Assembly: GCF_014066305.1 (NCBI RefSeq)
Contig: NW_023501076.1
Location: 186,001-250,000, forward strand
Source: Letharia columbiana
Taxonomy: Eukaryota > Ascomycota > Lecanoromycetes > Lecanorales > Parmeliaceae
DNA length: 64,000 nt
Direction of reading: 5' to 3'
The position numbers and the translations under genes are program-made. Shown piece after piece: positions 45,409 to 55,863 of this stretch. The notes below the pieces were generated by a model. It searched no databases. It was not told the DNA's origin and saw only the letters and a program-made list of their open reading frames with translations. Position 1 is the stretch's first letter, and every line of letters begins with the position of its first letter.

Positions 45409-46563
45409 ATGACCCTCACCCCAATTCCCCAACCCCTCACCTTCCCCGCCCTCACCTTCGCCAAACTCGCCCCCCCCTCCTTCCTCGCCGCCCACCTCAC
45501 CAACCCAAAGGGCTCGACTCGACCCTCCGGCCGCACCCCAACGCAGACGCGCGCCCCGACGTGCAACACCGGCAGTCTGACCCACGCGAACGGCAGCGCG
45601 GTGGTGAGATGCGGGGATACGGCCGTGGTGTGCGGGGTGCGGGGGGAGATTTTGAAGACGGGGGATGTTGCGGAGTATGAGGCGAGAGAGGTGAAGGGTG
45701 GGGATGAGGAGGAGGATGATGATGAGGGGGATGAGGATGACGAGGAGGGGAAAGAACGTAGGAGGAAGAGCAGACGAGAAGAGACGGCCGAGATGGCGCG
45801 ATTGAACCTCCTAGTTCCAAACATCGAACTCGCAACCGGCTGCTCGCCCGCCCATCTACCCGGCGGTCCGCCCTCGGTCCTTGCGCAGACGCTGACGCAG
45901 CGCGTCTTGACTCTCTTACATACGAGCGATATGGTCGGCATGGCGCCTTTGAGGATCTGGTTTCAGCCGCCAAGGGAAACTACGGGCGCTACGTCTGGAG
46001 TTATGAGGATGGGCGGGGACATGCAAGAGACGGACGCGAGAGAAGAGGAAGAAGAGGAGATGGCAAGAGCGGAGGTTAAAGCGTTTTGGGTCCTCTACGT
46101 TGACCTGCTGTTCATATCGCTAGATGGCAACGCCTTTGACGCGGCATGGTTGGCTATATTGGCTGCGTTGAGAGATACGATTCTGCCGCGGGCGTGGTGG
46201 GATGCGGATCGGGAGATGGTGCTTTGCTCCGACGATCCGGTGGAGGCGAGGAGACTGGAGATACGAGATTTGCCCGTCCCACTTAGTTTTGGGGTGTTTG
46301 AGGGCGATGGGCTAGGCAAGGGGTCGAAAGAGAAAGAGAAAGAGAAGGGGAAAGAGAAAGAGAAATGGGTACTGGTTGATATGGATGGGTTTGAGGAGGC
46401 GTTGTGTAGGGAGGAGGGGACGGTTGTTGTTGGGGGAGGGAGGAGGGTGGTTCGGATTGAGAAGAGTGGGGGAGCGGGTGCTGGCATGGCAGAGATGAGG
46501 GGGTTGGTTGACTTGGCGGCGAAGAGGAGAAAGGAGTGGATGGGTGTGTTGGGGATCCATTGA
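45409..46563 (+). CDS. RRP43: Exosome core subunit RRP43 (RNase PH fold)
   Basis: An intronless 384-residue frame. The N-terminal FAKLAPPSFLAAHL, RPSGRTPTQTR and GSLTHANGSAVVRCGDTAVV match the RNase PH-like subunit Rrp43/EXOSC8 of the nine-subunit RNA exosome ring. The RPSGR element replaces the usual RPDGR. The middle has LNLLVPNIELATGCSP, the C-terminal half AFWVLYVDLLFISLDGNAFD. The ring subunits are catalytically inactive in eukaryotes, and Rrp43 has a structural, RNA-path role in nucleus and cytoplasm. Two insertions are unusual: a long acidic run (EEEDDDEGDEDDEEGKE) near residue 105 and a Lys/Glu run (GSKEKEKEKGKEKEK) near residue 305, both likely disordered loops. A minus-strand open frame here is a shadow of the GC skew. 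Confidence 0.9.
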   Translation: MTLTPIPQPLTFPALTFAKLAPPSFLAAHLTNPKGSTRPSGRTPTQTRAPTCNTGSLTHANGSAVVRCGDTAVVCGVRGEILKTGDVAEYEAREVKGGDEEEDDDEGDEDDEEGKERRRKSRREETAEMARLNLLVPNIELATGCSPAHLPGGPPSVLAQTLTQRVLTLLHTSDMVGMAPLRIWFQPPRETTGATSGVMRMGGDMQETDAREEEEEEMARAEVKAFWVLYVDLLFISLDGNAFDAAWLAILAALRDTILPRAWWDADREMVLCSDDPVEARRLEIRDLPVPLSFGVFEGDGLGKGSKEKEKEKGKEKEKWVLVDMDGFEEALCREEGTVVVGGGRRVVRIEKSGGAGAGMAEMRGLVDLAAKRRKEWMGVLGIH

Positions 46564-46896
46564 GAAAAGGCATTTATGGAGGCTACTTCGCATGCATGCA
46601 TAGCGTTGAAGTTCGAGCCGATCTGCAGCAAAGTTGTCTTGCATTCAATGCCCTAGGCTATCTGAAAAGCTGGGCATCTAATGCTGATCTACCACCGATT
46701 GATCAACATCTTCCATCATTTTCTGATTCAAGACCGACATTTAAAACTCCGATGCTATGCAAAGCGAAGATTCCGATCCAATGCTCGTACTTGCTAACAC
46801 ATCGTGTGGTGTGTTCCTAGCACTCTAATACGACTACCCTGTATACCGAAGAGCGGTCTCGAGCGACGGGCAGAGCAGAAGCTTGTCACTGCATCT
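46564..46896. other. Convergent intergenic spacer
   Basis: The short space between the stops of RRP43 and the signal peptide peptidase gene. It should hold both terminators; none is obvious by sequence. Confidence 0.5.
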
Positions 46897-48828
46897 TCAA
46901 TAGGTCTCTCCGAGCTTATCGTCGTTGCTGTCTTCGATCTTCGCCTTCGCACGAGTCCTATTCCCAACAGGTGCTGACAAGGTTGCCCGCTCTGGATTCG
47001 ATGCGGTTTTTGAAGAACTCGCTGGTGCCGCTTTGGGAAGGTTGACCGAGATGAAGATGAGCTCGCTGTTGCGTTCTCGATCGAAGACCCCCTTTGCCTC
47101 GTCTTTTTTGCGACCTTCATCACTGGCGTTGCTATTCTTGGACTCTTGCGAATGCTCGTCACCTGATTGGGTTCTCGTAGACCCGCCATGGCTTGATCCG
47201 TATTCCTTGCCGATTGGATCACTAGCGTCGTTGTCCTTGACAGGTTCGCTTGGCTTTCCGGACTCGTTCGAAGTCCTCTGAGAAAAGAACAAGCTCTTCC
47301 AGTCAACGTCTATCCAAGAGTCTGATTTCCAAGCGCTATGTTGCTTGTCGTCTTTGCTTGGCGAATTGTGCTCTTGGTCGTCTTCAGATTCGTCGAATGC
47401 CCACAGCGCCTTGATGTCGCCCTTGACAAGAGCAGTGCCCCACAAGGAGCCCAGGACACCAGGGACGAGGTACAGTAGAGCAGGTTGGGCTTGGCCGTAA
47501 ATATGCATAACGCCAAGGGTGCATAACAAGCTGACAACATAGCCGATGACGCTTGCGTGGAAATACGTTTTGGGGAAGAGGACACCTTGGAATTGCTTTG
47601 ATCTGAGGATGTCGTTCTTCGAAGTCCAAAAGCGCTCGCCCCAGCCACCTCTTGCAGGATGCCATGTGGCCTTTGTGACCTCGGAACCGACGGCCTCCTT
47701 GCTCGCTGGGTCAGTTGCAGCGTCCTCAGTGCTCTTCGAATGTTCGATGGTCCGTAGGGTTTGCTTGCGCAAGTAGAAGAGATAGAGATCAAATCGCAAC
47801 GCAAAGCCAATCATCATGCCAGGCAGAATGATGTCTCCCAGCCCAAGCATAAACAAAGCTTGTTTCGTCGGGTCTTCAGTAGGTCTCCTTGGCCGAGGAA
47901 AGACGAGCTTGGCTGGAATATCGAGCTGAGTAGCTACGGTGACCATGAGAGGCGTGAAGAAGACGAAATAGATGTCATAGACGAAAAGAGCAACCAGTAT
48001 CAGCGTGCCTGTCCAGGAGGTTGTTGGTGACATGATCTGGAGAGTGGTGTAGGCGAAGGCAAACCCGAGAAGATTTGTCAGCCACCATGGCCTGTCTATG
48101 AGGTTGAAATAGAGCAGAGCACCGATTGCAAGGAAGAGGCTGGCGACGCCCTGAGGACCGATCTTGAATTGTGCTTGCACGATCTTGTGAATGTAGACGC
48201 GTACGTCAAGCTGTCGTGACGGTAGCTCCCGAAGGGTCCACATAGCATCTGTGACCTTAGATGGCAAAGGCGGAACGGAAGATGGTTCAGGCACTGGTGA
48301 ATTTCGATCTACCAAAGGGGACGACCTTGACTTGGATTTTCTCTGCTTGGCATCAATTTCCCAGATTTTGCCGTCCATGTCGTAGGTCTCGGGAAAAACG
48401 AACGATGTGAAGATACCCATGCTGTCCGTGATCATTCGAGCCAAAGACCAGACTCCGAAGCCTGCGAAATACCAGTTTAGAATCTTGTTCAGTATCGCTG
48501 GATCATCGAGCCATTTGATGAGAAAGTATAGACTTGCAAGGCTAACCCCGGCAAACAAAGGTAGAAGAAGAGCATCAATAGGAGCAAGCCCTTCCCTCGT
48601 CAGTCCTTGCTCATCTGGTCCGTCATCATGATCATCTTGCTTCTTCGTCTTCTTTGATGGCTTGGCTGCGGATGACGGGCGAGAAAGCGAAGCATGGGCA
48701 CCGGCGTAAATAGGGAAAAGAGCAGAGACAAGTAGATGAAGATGGACTATCAGATACGGGTAGCCCGTAACAGTGTGGTAGCCTACAGCCTGTAGGAAAT
48801 AGGCGAGCTGATCCATCGTTGGCAACAT
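46897..48828 (-). CDS. sppA: Signal peptide peptidase, intramembrane aspartyl protease
   Basis: A single frame of 643 residues. The catalytic motifs are YD (LVALFVYDIYFVFF), GLGD (FMLGLGDIILPGMMI) and the PAL motif (QPALLYLVPG), in that order, each in a hydrophobic helix. This defines the presenilin-like family A22B. It should sit in the ER membrane and cut signal peptides and tail anchors, and in fungi it can activate the SREBP homologue. Nine hydrophobic segments are visible, starting PYLIVHLHLLVSALFPIYAG. A long loop between helices (DAKQRKSKSRSS, then PVPEPSSVPPLPS) and a charged Ser-rich C-terminal tail of about 170 residues make it longer than the animal protein. Another insertion lies after the GLGD helix. 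No defect is seen. Confidence 0.94.
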   Translation of the reverse strand: MLPTMDQLAYFLQAVGYHTVTGYPYLIVHLHLLVSALFPIYAGAHASLSRPSSAAKPSKKTKKQDDHDDGPDEQGLTREGLAPIDALLLPLFAGVSLASLYFLIKWLDDPAILNKILNWYFAGFGVWSLARMITDSMGIFTSFVFPETYDMDGKIWEIDAKQRKSKSRSSPLVDRNSPVPEPSSVPPLPSKVTDAMWTLRELPSRQLDVRVYIHKIVQAQFKIGPQGVASLFLAIGALLYFNLIDRPWWLTNLLGFAFAYTTLQIMSPTTSWTGTLILVALFVYDIYFVFFTPLMVTVATQLDIPAKLVFPRPRRPTEDPTKQALFMLGLGDIILPGMMIGFALRFDLYLFYLRKQTLRTIEHSKSTEDAATDPASKEAVGSEVTKATWHPARGGWGERFWTSKNDILRSKQFQGVLFPKTYFHASVIGYVVSLLCTLGVMHIYGQAQPALLYLVPGVLGSLWGTALVKGDIKALWAFDESEDDQEHNSPSKDDKQHSAWKSDSWIDVDWKSLFFSQRTSNESGKPSEPVKDNDASDPIGKEYGSSHGGSTRTQSGDEHSQESKNSNASDEGRKKDEAKGVFDRERNSELIFISVNLPKAAPASSSKTASNPERATLSAPVGNRTRAKAKIEDSNDDKLGETY

Positions 48829-49531
48829 CTTGCTTCAGTTGTAAGATTCTAGCATCCCAGGAAGGCGTGACTGTGGCTATTGCTCTAGGATGGTGGATCC
48901 AATTCGTGCTGAGGTGAGGTTGCAAGAATAGAGAGTCTCAGCTTCTCATCTCTAGAGTACAACGGCATGGTGCAGGCTCTGAAACTGGGTTTGTTTGTTG
49001 GTGACTTTTTCCAAGTCGAGATAGACGCGCTGCGCTAGGCTCGATCCAGACGTAGGGCTGAGCTAGCTGCTGCTTTTACCCGTTGCTCAGGTATTTGAGT
49101 GATTGATCAAAACAATACTACTAGGGCAATGTTTCCATTAGAAGGACGCATGAACCGGGTGTAATAGGATTTGTTCTTTCGATATGCTGACAGCAATGGC
49201 AACGACGAGGCTACTGTGGTAGGATTACTAAGATCCTGGACCAAGCATTGAATGCGGTGCGAGTCCTCATTTTTCAGATACCGATTCTGGCATGCATCTA
49301 AACATCCTACTTCGAAGCCTAAGTAAGGGGAGTTCGAAAACTAATATGTGTTTCTACCGTTGCGGCAGTCGGCCATTAGCATGTTCTTTGAGAGTACACT
49401 GTGTCCTTGCGCTGCGAAGACATGCCACTTTCTCCGTAAAGTATCTTGAAATTGGGCTACTTGGTTCTATCAAGCCCACACAGTGAGTTCGTTGATAGCA
49501 GTTGGATTTTTCTTTTGTGACAAGGTAGCCG
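48829..49531. other. Intergenic region
   Basis: Promoter side of the signal peptide peptidase gene and 3' side of the broken epimerase gene; no other gene seen. Confidence 0.5.
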
Positions 49532-50818
49532 CTACTTGTTCTTCTCCTTTTCTTCCATCATATTTTCCACTTCAGTCTGGAAATGGTTCTTGAAGTCCCG
49601 GTCGCTCTTACGGGGCTTCCAACCCAGACTTCTACTAAGCTCTGACTCTGTTCGTGAACTGTACGCAGAGATCAGCTGTCAATGTTGAGTTTTTGAAATG
49701 ACAGCACACTTACTTCGATGCAAAACCCAGCTCAGCAAGCAGAGTATCTCCGCCGGCCCATCTCTCTGCTGCTTCTTCTAGATTGATACTTTTCACTTCT
49801 TCCGTCTTGCTTATACCAAGCGTGAACAGCGCATCAGCCAGCCCCTGAGACAGCTCGAGCCAAGTGTGGTGACCGTTGGCCGAGAAGTAGATCCCCTTCT
49901 CGCCACTGGGCAGATCCTCCCCAGCCAGAAGCTTTTGCACGACAATTTCATATAAATTCGCCAAATCGCCAACATGCACATGGTCCCAGCTCGCCTTACC
50001 AGGACCGATTACTTCGGCCTGCTGCGTCTTGAGCGCCGCTTGAATCATGGCTGGTACTTGAATCGACTGCTGATGGAAATGGCCTGTGCCAATGCCATAG
50101 ATCAGGGGAGACATGATGATGTAAGTCTTAACGCCCACTTTCAAGCCAGTCCCAATTACCGTGAGGTCAGTCTGTCGCTGACCGTATGGCTGTTACTCGT
50201 TGCGCATCTTTTCGTAGGAATAGATGTCTTCTTTGTCGGAGAAGACACGGGTTTCGGTGTATTTGCCGGTGATTGGCTGATCGCCCAAGTTGGATGTGCC
50301 CGATGTCTGTTGGAGGTCCTGTCAGTCCGGCGTCGCTTCTGTATTCAAGCGGTGGCGTACGTGGATATAGTACACATCCTTCCCCGTGTTCTTCTTCCTT
50401 TCTGCTAGCCCCAATATCAGAGCTTTTGCGGATCCTTCATGATAGCCAGAGGCTGTATGGATGACCACTGGGTTGGCTTATTAACGTCATAATTCCTAAA
50501 GACGAGGATGCTGGGGAGGCTGCATACTGTCATAACCGCCAGCTATCTTTTCAATCTCGTCACTCGCATCGAGATCACTGAAAAGTTCTACATTTACTCC
50601 TTTCCCGGAAAGTTCTTTAGCTTTGGCCTCTCCTCGGACCAGACCTGAGATGCTAGACTTTCGTACGAAGTCGTTTTGGGAATTGACTAGATCGGATAGT
50701 ATGGTGCCTCCACTGCATAGAAGGACTCGGTCATCAGCCGGTCGTAGTTGATTGTGGGTATATCTGTCACCTACATATACCCAGTCGCACCCGTCACAAG
50801 AATTTTGAAGCTGGTCAT
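49532..50818 (-). pseudogene. NAD(P)-dependent epimerase/dehydratase gene with one premature stop
   Basis: Exons (minus) 50818-50775, 50712-50528, 50467-50361, 50306-49714 and 49658-49532 join with consistent phases into 352 codons. The N-terminus MTSFKILVTGATGY is a Rossmann strand and glycine loop. It is followed by SGLVRGEAKAKEL, VVIHTAS-like DMVIHTASGYHEGS and YYIHTSGTSNLGDQP. The end (LAERKKNTGK, later WDHVHVGDLANLYE) is typical of NmrA/epimerase-type enzymes. All four introns have GT-AG and plausible branch sites. The single defect is TAA at 50193-50195 (KMRNE, stop, QPYGQRQTDL). A C-to-T change of CAA would create it. Everything downstream stays in frame, so loss must be recent, or the base could be wrong or polymorphic. 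Confidence 0.82.
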
Positions 50819-52909
50819 ACCGAAATTGTACGAGGACGCTTATGGGCTGAACGTCAGACTTGGAGATGAGGTTAGATATAATTTCACGTATTCAGTAAAG
50901 TGGATTGATTTGTTTTCCTTCAACAACGCATGAGCTGTCTATGAGGTATGATATTTCTTTCTTTTTTCTTTCTACAACACGTCGAGGAAGTCCAAAAGGC
51001 TGCTCATCCCTCTTGCACCGTCATGACGCAATCCCACATCCGACCTTCTAGACTCCTCTTCGGTTAGCTCGTCCACTCAATTCCCACTGCAAAAGTTTTA
51101 ATTAAAGCTGCCAAAAATGATAGGCATCAATATAAGCACGCTGATTACGTTTCGCATTCCAACGAGATGGTAGTTGCATGCAAAATTCGCCCGGCTACCC
51201 CAAGAGCCTATCTGGTCATAATCCATGCTCACGTTCAACAGGAGTTTGAAACTTCTTTTCAGTGAAAAGTATATGACTTGACCGGTAAGAACAAATAATA
51301 TTTATCTTGTTATGGCCGATAGGAATTTCTTACGCTAATGACCGCCGTCAACGGTGGGGCCTATGCAGTCGCCAAAGTCTCCAGGCAAAAGAAAGGCTCA
51401 TGCATATTATCCCACTCATGAAAACCTTCATATACATCGTACGTGACATGCTGTACTTTCTTCTGCACCACATCCGCATATTCCAGAACATCAAAAACGT
51501 TCCCCTTTAGTTCGTCCAACAACATTCTACCTTGTGAGACCCCTACCAACCATCATATGATCCAACATATTCCCCTCATATCCCACCCAGCAGCCCCCAC
51601 CGCCTCCTAAATCTCCAAACAGCCAGCCCCTTACCCATCCCACTCAAAGGACCACCTCCGCAACTGCAACCCCGAAGAACACAGAACCGGCAAATCCATC
51701 ATCCAGCACACCTTCTCAGACCAAGGCCCAAACAACGCATCCGTGCGCGGCCATCGACGCCGCTAACCACCATCGCGACTTCACAATCCGCGCGCACGAC
51801 GTCCGGCTCGCGATCCTGACGCGATCCAATCTCTTTGTGGAAGCGCGCACCGACGGATATAGGATATCCCCTGACTTCTCAACCACCACCACCACCACCG
51901 CGACGGATAACGTCGTTTGCCTCATCGTCGTAACGCGCACGCTGCAGCACTGTTCATCATACACACTGCGCGCGATATGCGGCATCCCGTACATCCATGA
52001 CGCTGCAGCAGACTGGCGGCGTTGTATCATGGCGCGGCTTACTCGTACTAAGTTGCCGAATGGAGTCGAAAACACAACATGAGTTCCTTGCGCCGGTCAT
52101 TCTCTCGCTCGGTCACTGCGATTCGATGATGCAGAAAACGAGCAGGTGTGACAAAACAAAACAAAACAAAACATCGCGCACGGGTTTCGCAGATGTAGAG
52201 GCGGTGGGCGCATTCAGCGTTCGTTTTGGCTCAGAGCGTTTTCGTTTCTGGGAGGGAGAGTAAGGGCCCGACGGGATGGATTGACATGGCATGGCTATTT
52301 ATGATAAGTCTTAGCGACGGACTTCACTTGCAGTGCGATTACATTAAAATGAATGACGTCCCGTCCGGGTAGAAGGGCGGCTGTTTCGGTAAATGGGGAT
52401 GAGAACGGGAACGAATATAGGGCAAGGATGACGGCCGGATTGGGAGGGATGAAGAACCGGAGTAGTGGAGAGCCGACTGCGGGCGGGGTTGTAGGAGGAA
52501 ATACGCTGGGACCGGAGGTCGTGTGGTCCGAGAGTGAGAAGATGGAGGGGTTTTGAAGGAGTGGGCGGGCAGGAAAACATAGTTGAGAAGTCCTTTGGGA
52601 TGATCGGGAAAGGGGGCTGGTTGAATGCTGTACCTCGGATTTCTGAGAGCCTATGTACATGTAGTGTTGAGTCCAAAATCATTTGCCGGCACTGTTTGTC
52701 TTTTGTCTTTTGGGTTCAGGTGTTTAGTCTCCGTTGCGGGCACCGAGTATTGACTTCGCGCCTGTGGTCTCAACACCCTCTCTCTATCCTCGACTCTTTC
52801 TTGATCCTTCACTTCGCGTGCTAAACATCCCGCATCAAAGTCTGCTTGAAGCCTATATCTTCTCTATGCTTGTTGCTAGAATACTACTGCCAGAATTCCG
52901 CACCCCAAG
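50819..52909. other. Intergenic region with one unexplained open stretch
   Basis: A plus-strand frame without start codon, roughly 51560-52082, reads protein-like in part (DFTIRAHDVRLAILTRSNLF, LQHCSSYTLRAICGIPYIHD) and ends at 52082. I could not find a convincing upstream exon. An (AAAAC)n run lies at about 52148-52172. Nothing else is assignable. Confidence 0.35.
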
Positions 52910-54290
52910 ATGGGTTACTTGAAAGCATCAGATACCGAGCGCGTACCAAGTGCGGACAGCTTCTCGATCGCATCAGATGAAAGGGCAAGCACACGATGAC
53001 ACCAAGCTGACGAGTCGCGAACACTAACGCTCCTCGATTTCCCCTTTCAGATGACGGCAGCGAGAGCCAAAGGAACTCAGCTTTCCGATCCCTGGACCTT
53101 CCACAGGAGGTTCGTGATAAAGTATACGAAGGCCTGCTCTGTCCACACGGGGATGGGACGCAACACGGGTGTCACGAGAAGATTCGAGACTACGGTCTGG
53201 AGCCCGCCCTCCTGCGCACATGCAAGCAGGTTTGCCACGAAGCTTTGAGGGTCCTGTACACCAAGAACGGCACCGTCTTGATTCGGATGGACGCACAGGT
53301 ATACGACATCTTCCGGACGGCCCGATCGCGGGCCCGTCCGGAGTTCCCAGAAGCGTACCCGATCGCGAGAGTCGAATGCGGGAATGTTGGAGGTGTGCCC
53401 GTGTTGACAGTGGAGATCTCCGTACTTCGGAAATATCGGGCGCAGGGCAAATTTGTGCCAGGCGATCAAGTTGTTTTCATCGATCTTTTGTCGGCTCTTC
53501 CAAAAATGTGCATATTCCTTACCTCTTGTTGGAGTGCAGGCATACTGAAGCTTGTGGTCCACATGGAGAGACCCATCGGAAGGCGTCCAGAGACTCATCT
53601 ACAAATGCTATCAGACTGTCTCGAATGCCTTTCCGAAGGGCGGGGACTCGGGCGTGCGATCATCCTCACAGAGCCTCAGCACAGCGCTACCGCAGCAAAG
53701 GCTGCGAAACTCATGATGACAGATATAGTAACTTTCGAAGACGTCTCCCGCATAACATGTGCGTATGAAGCGCGTGTCTTGAGACACTTGAAGGAGAAGA
53801 GGTGGAATGATGCACGAGATACTCTCCAAAACGCCTTAGATTTCTTTGACTTGCCGCAGTACAGGCTTCGTGCCTCAAGATTGATCGGTGCAACAGACAA
53901 AAGGAGGTACGAGCTCGAAGTCAAGGTGATGGATATACAGTGGAACTATGTTACTTGCTGCTTCAAGGTTGGGAGAAAGGGCGACGTGCATCATCAGGTC
54001 CGCCAAATGTTTCGGTACTGCTCACCGCAAATCGAACTTCGGCCCAACAAGAAGGTTACTGGGATCGGGTAGCAGACGCTCACTACGCGATTGGCAAGGC
54101 ATACGTAATCGATGGAGCTCTCAATTTCGCGGTTTATAGCTTTCTGCAAGCCTGACTCACAGCGCCCGGACGCGCCGAAGCTGACCAGGCTGTTGACCAC
54201 ATAGAGGAACGGGTGAATTCCGGCTCAAAGCCGGAAGATGTGATTGTCAAGTTGAATATCAAGTGGTTACTGAAAGAGGTCCGACACTGA
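52910..54290 (+). pseudogene. Broken F-box-like gene, distant relative of the 24.6-kb gene
   Basis: An N-terminal piece (MGYLKASDTERVPSADSFSI) at 52910 and a body beginning SLDLPQEVRDKVYEGLL at about 53084 carry the family motif, followed by LLRTCKQVCHEALRVLYTKN. The body runs to about 54055 and then shifts frame to GYWDRVADAHYAIGKAYVID. That frame meets TGA at 54153-54155 (FLQA, stop, LTAPGRAEADQAVDHIEE) and continues to a final stop at 54288-54290. The first two pieces are separated by a segment ending CACTAACG...CCCTTTCAG, a good intron 3' end, but the only nearby donors are non-canonical (for example GCAAGC), so the splice is unsure. One frameshift and one internal stop make it a pseudogene. 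Confidence 0.65.
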
Positions 54291-54996
54291 GTGCCTGATC
54301 TTTACCGCTTCACCGAGGACCAAGAAAAGGATCTCGTCAGAGGCGTTCTAGCCACGTACGGGGAGATTCAGGGTTTGCTTCGCGATCCTTGTGCGACAAG
54401 GGTGGGTACACTTTGGAACCTGGTTTATGAAGATATTTGGTCGAACTATCGGTAGATTGGCATCAGCATCATGGAGCCCTCATGTGCCCTGCCATATCCC
54501 GAGGATGACAACTGAGGCCCGGATACTGCAGGTAGAAAACACGCGAGGCATGTGCACACTTTATGCACAAACCTGACATTTCTGCGTTTCAATATCGATG
54601 ATGGTGTCCAGGCCTGAAGTCTGGTTGCTCTTGCCATGAGATTAAAAGCGCCAAAGCAGCTATGCCACCATGCGATGTGTCATCCCTGATCTCACCATTG
54701 GCTGTAGTTAGTCTGGCGACACGTTCACTGGTAGAATCTGTTTCAATCATACCTGCCATAGCCAGAGGCGTGTTGAAAGGCTTGCAGGATCGAAGGCTCA
54801 GATCGAGGGCGTCAAGGTATCCTCACATGACGGTTCGTCTCCCACAGCTCGTTGGTCACGCTTCCCTCTGTCCGCAGAACATCGATTTTCCGTTCGCAAA
54901 TCATCGTTTCTCAATCGCCAGTGTCGGTGGATGCAGTCCTGTGAACTTGAGAGTATTCTTAGGGTACCGCAAGGGTATCGCTACCCCCAAGCTCGC
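54291..54996. other. Intergenic region
   Basis: No supported gene. Confidence 0.5.
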
Positions 54997-55863
54997 TCAC
55001 CCATGTCCAAACCCCTCCTTTCCCATTACCACTCTATCCTCGTCTTCCTCCTTACCTCCTCCTCTGCCAATTACAACTCCCTCCCACCCCCCCGCAACAC
55101 CAACCCAGTCCCCCACCCCAACCCTCCTCCTCACAACCCTCGCCCCACTGGGCTTCAATTTCCGATAGTACTCCTTCACAACCTCCTCTCCCACCTCAAA
55201 CCCCCTCTTGACATACCACTCTAGCGCCTCCTCATTTGCTTCCCAGACATGTGCGTAGATCTCTTTGACGTTTATATTCTGCCGTGGGTAGTGGGTGAGA
55301 GCTGTAGATATGATGGCGTCGAGAAGGGCGGTGGCGAGACCAAGGGAACGGTAGGGAGAGAGGATGGCGAGAGTCTGAATGTAGAGGTTGTGCGATTGCT
55401 GCTGGGGTGGTGGTGGTTGGGCGGTTGAGGTGGTAGGTGGGGTGATAGGTGGCGGACAAGGGAGGGGTTCTAGGCGGCATTGGATGCCTCCTATAACCTT
55501 GGCTTCCGACCCACCAGCCGCAGGTACGGATGAGGGCTGCTCATCATTGAGGGAGTCCCTTTTCCGCTTACCAGGTCGCGATGTTTCGTTCCATAAAGCG
55601 CAGAGGGCGAGGGAGGAGGGCGTAGGATTGACAATGGAATCTTTGTAGAACTTGTCCGCGTAGCGTATCGGGAGTAAGAGGGTTATGAGTCTGCGGTAGG
55701 CAGGGAGAGTTGAGGCGGTGATGGGAATGATAGAGAGCTCTGCCGGAAGCGGCCTCTGAGGGCTGTGGTTGGTTCCTGGCTTTGCAGGGATGGAGGTGGA
55801 GAGAGGGTAGGGATGAAGTGCGCTTCTTTGTGGGGAGGATCTGGTTCGGGGAGGCAGTGACAT
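54997..55863 (-). CDS. NAA50: GNAT N-acetyltransferase, NAA50-like
   Basis: An intronless 288-residue frame. The GNAT core is split by a low-complexity insertion. ELSIIPITASTLPAYRRLI and LLPIRYADKFYKDSI match the N-terminal substrate-binding part of Naa50. LYIQTLAILSPYRSLGLATA carries the acetyl-CoA signature R-x2-G-x-A. VKEIYAHVWEANEEALEWYV then KRGFEV, and EYYRKLKPSGARVV, match the C-terminal beta strands and tail. The enzyme would acetylate protein N-termini, often on the ribosome with NatA. Unusual points are a 40-residue basic, Ser/Pro-rich N-terminal extension, an insertion of about 55 residues containing PPPPQQQ between the first two core strands, and a Gly/Glu-rich C-terminal tail. 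The catalytic fold appears complete. Confidence 0.85.
   Translation of the reverse strand: MSLPPRTRSSPQRSALHPYPLSTSIPAKPGTNHSPQRPLPAELSIIPITASTLPAYRRLITLLLPIRYADKFYKDSIVNPTPSSLALCALWNETSRPGKRKRDSLNDEQPSSVPAAGGSEAKVIGGIQCRLEPLPCPPPITPPTTSTAQPPPPQQQSHNLYIQTLAILSPYRSLGLATALLDAIISTALTHYPRQNINVKEIYAHVWEANEEALEWYVKRGFEVGEEVVKEYYRKLKPSGARVVRRRVGVGDWVGVAGGWEGVVIGRGGGKEEDEDRVVMGKEGFGHG

Noticed and set aside
45318..45973. Minus-strand frames of 158 and 207 codons
   Set aside because: Shadows of the strongly biased codon use of RRP43.
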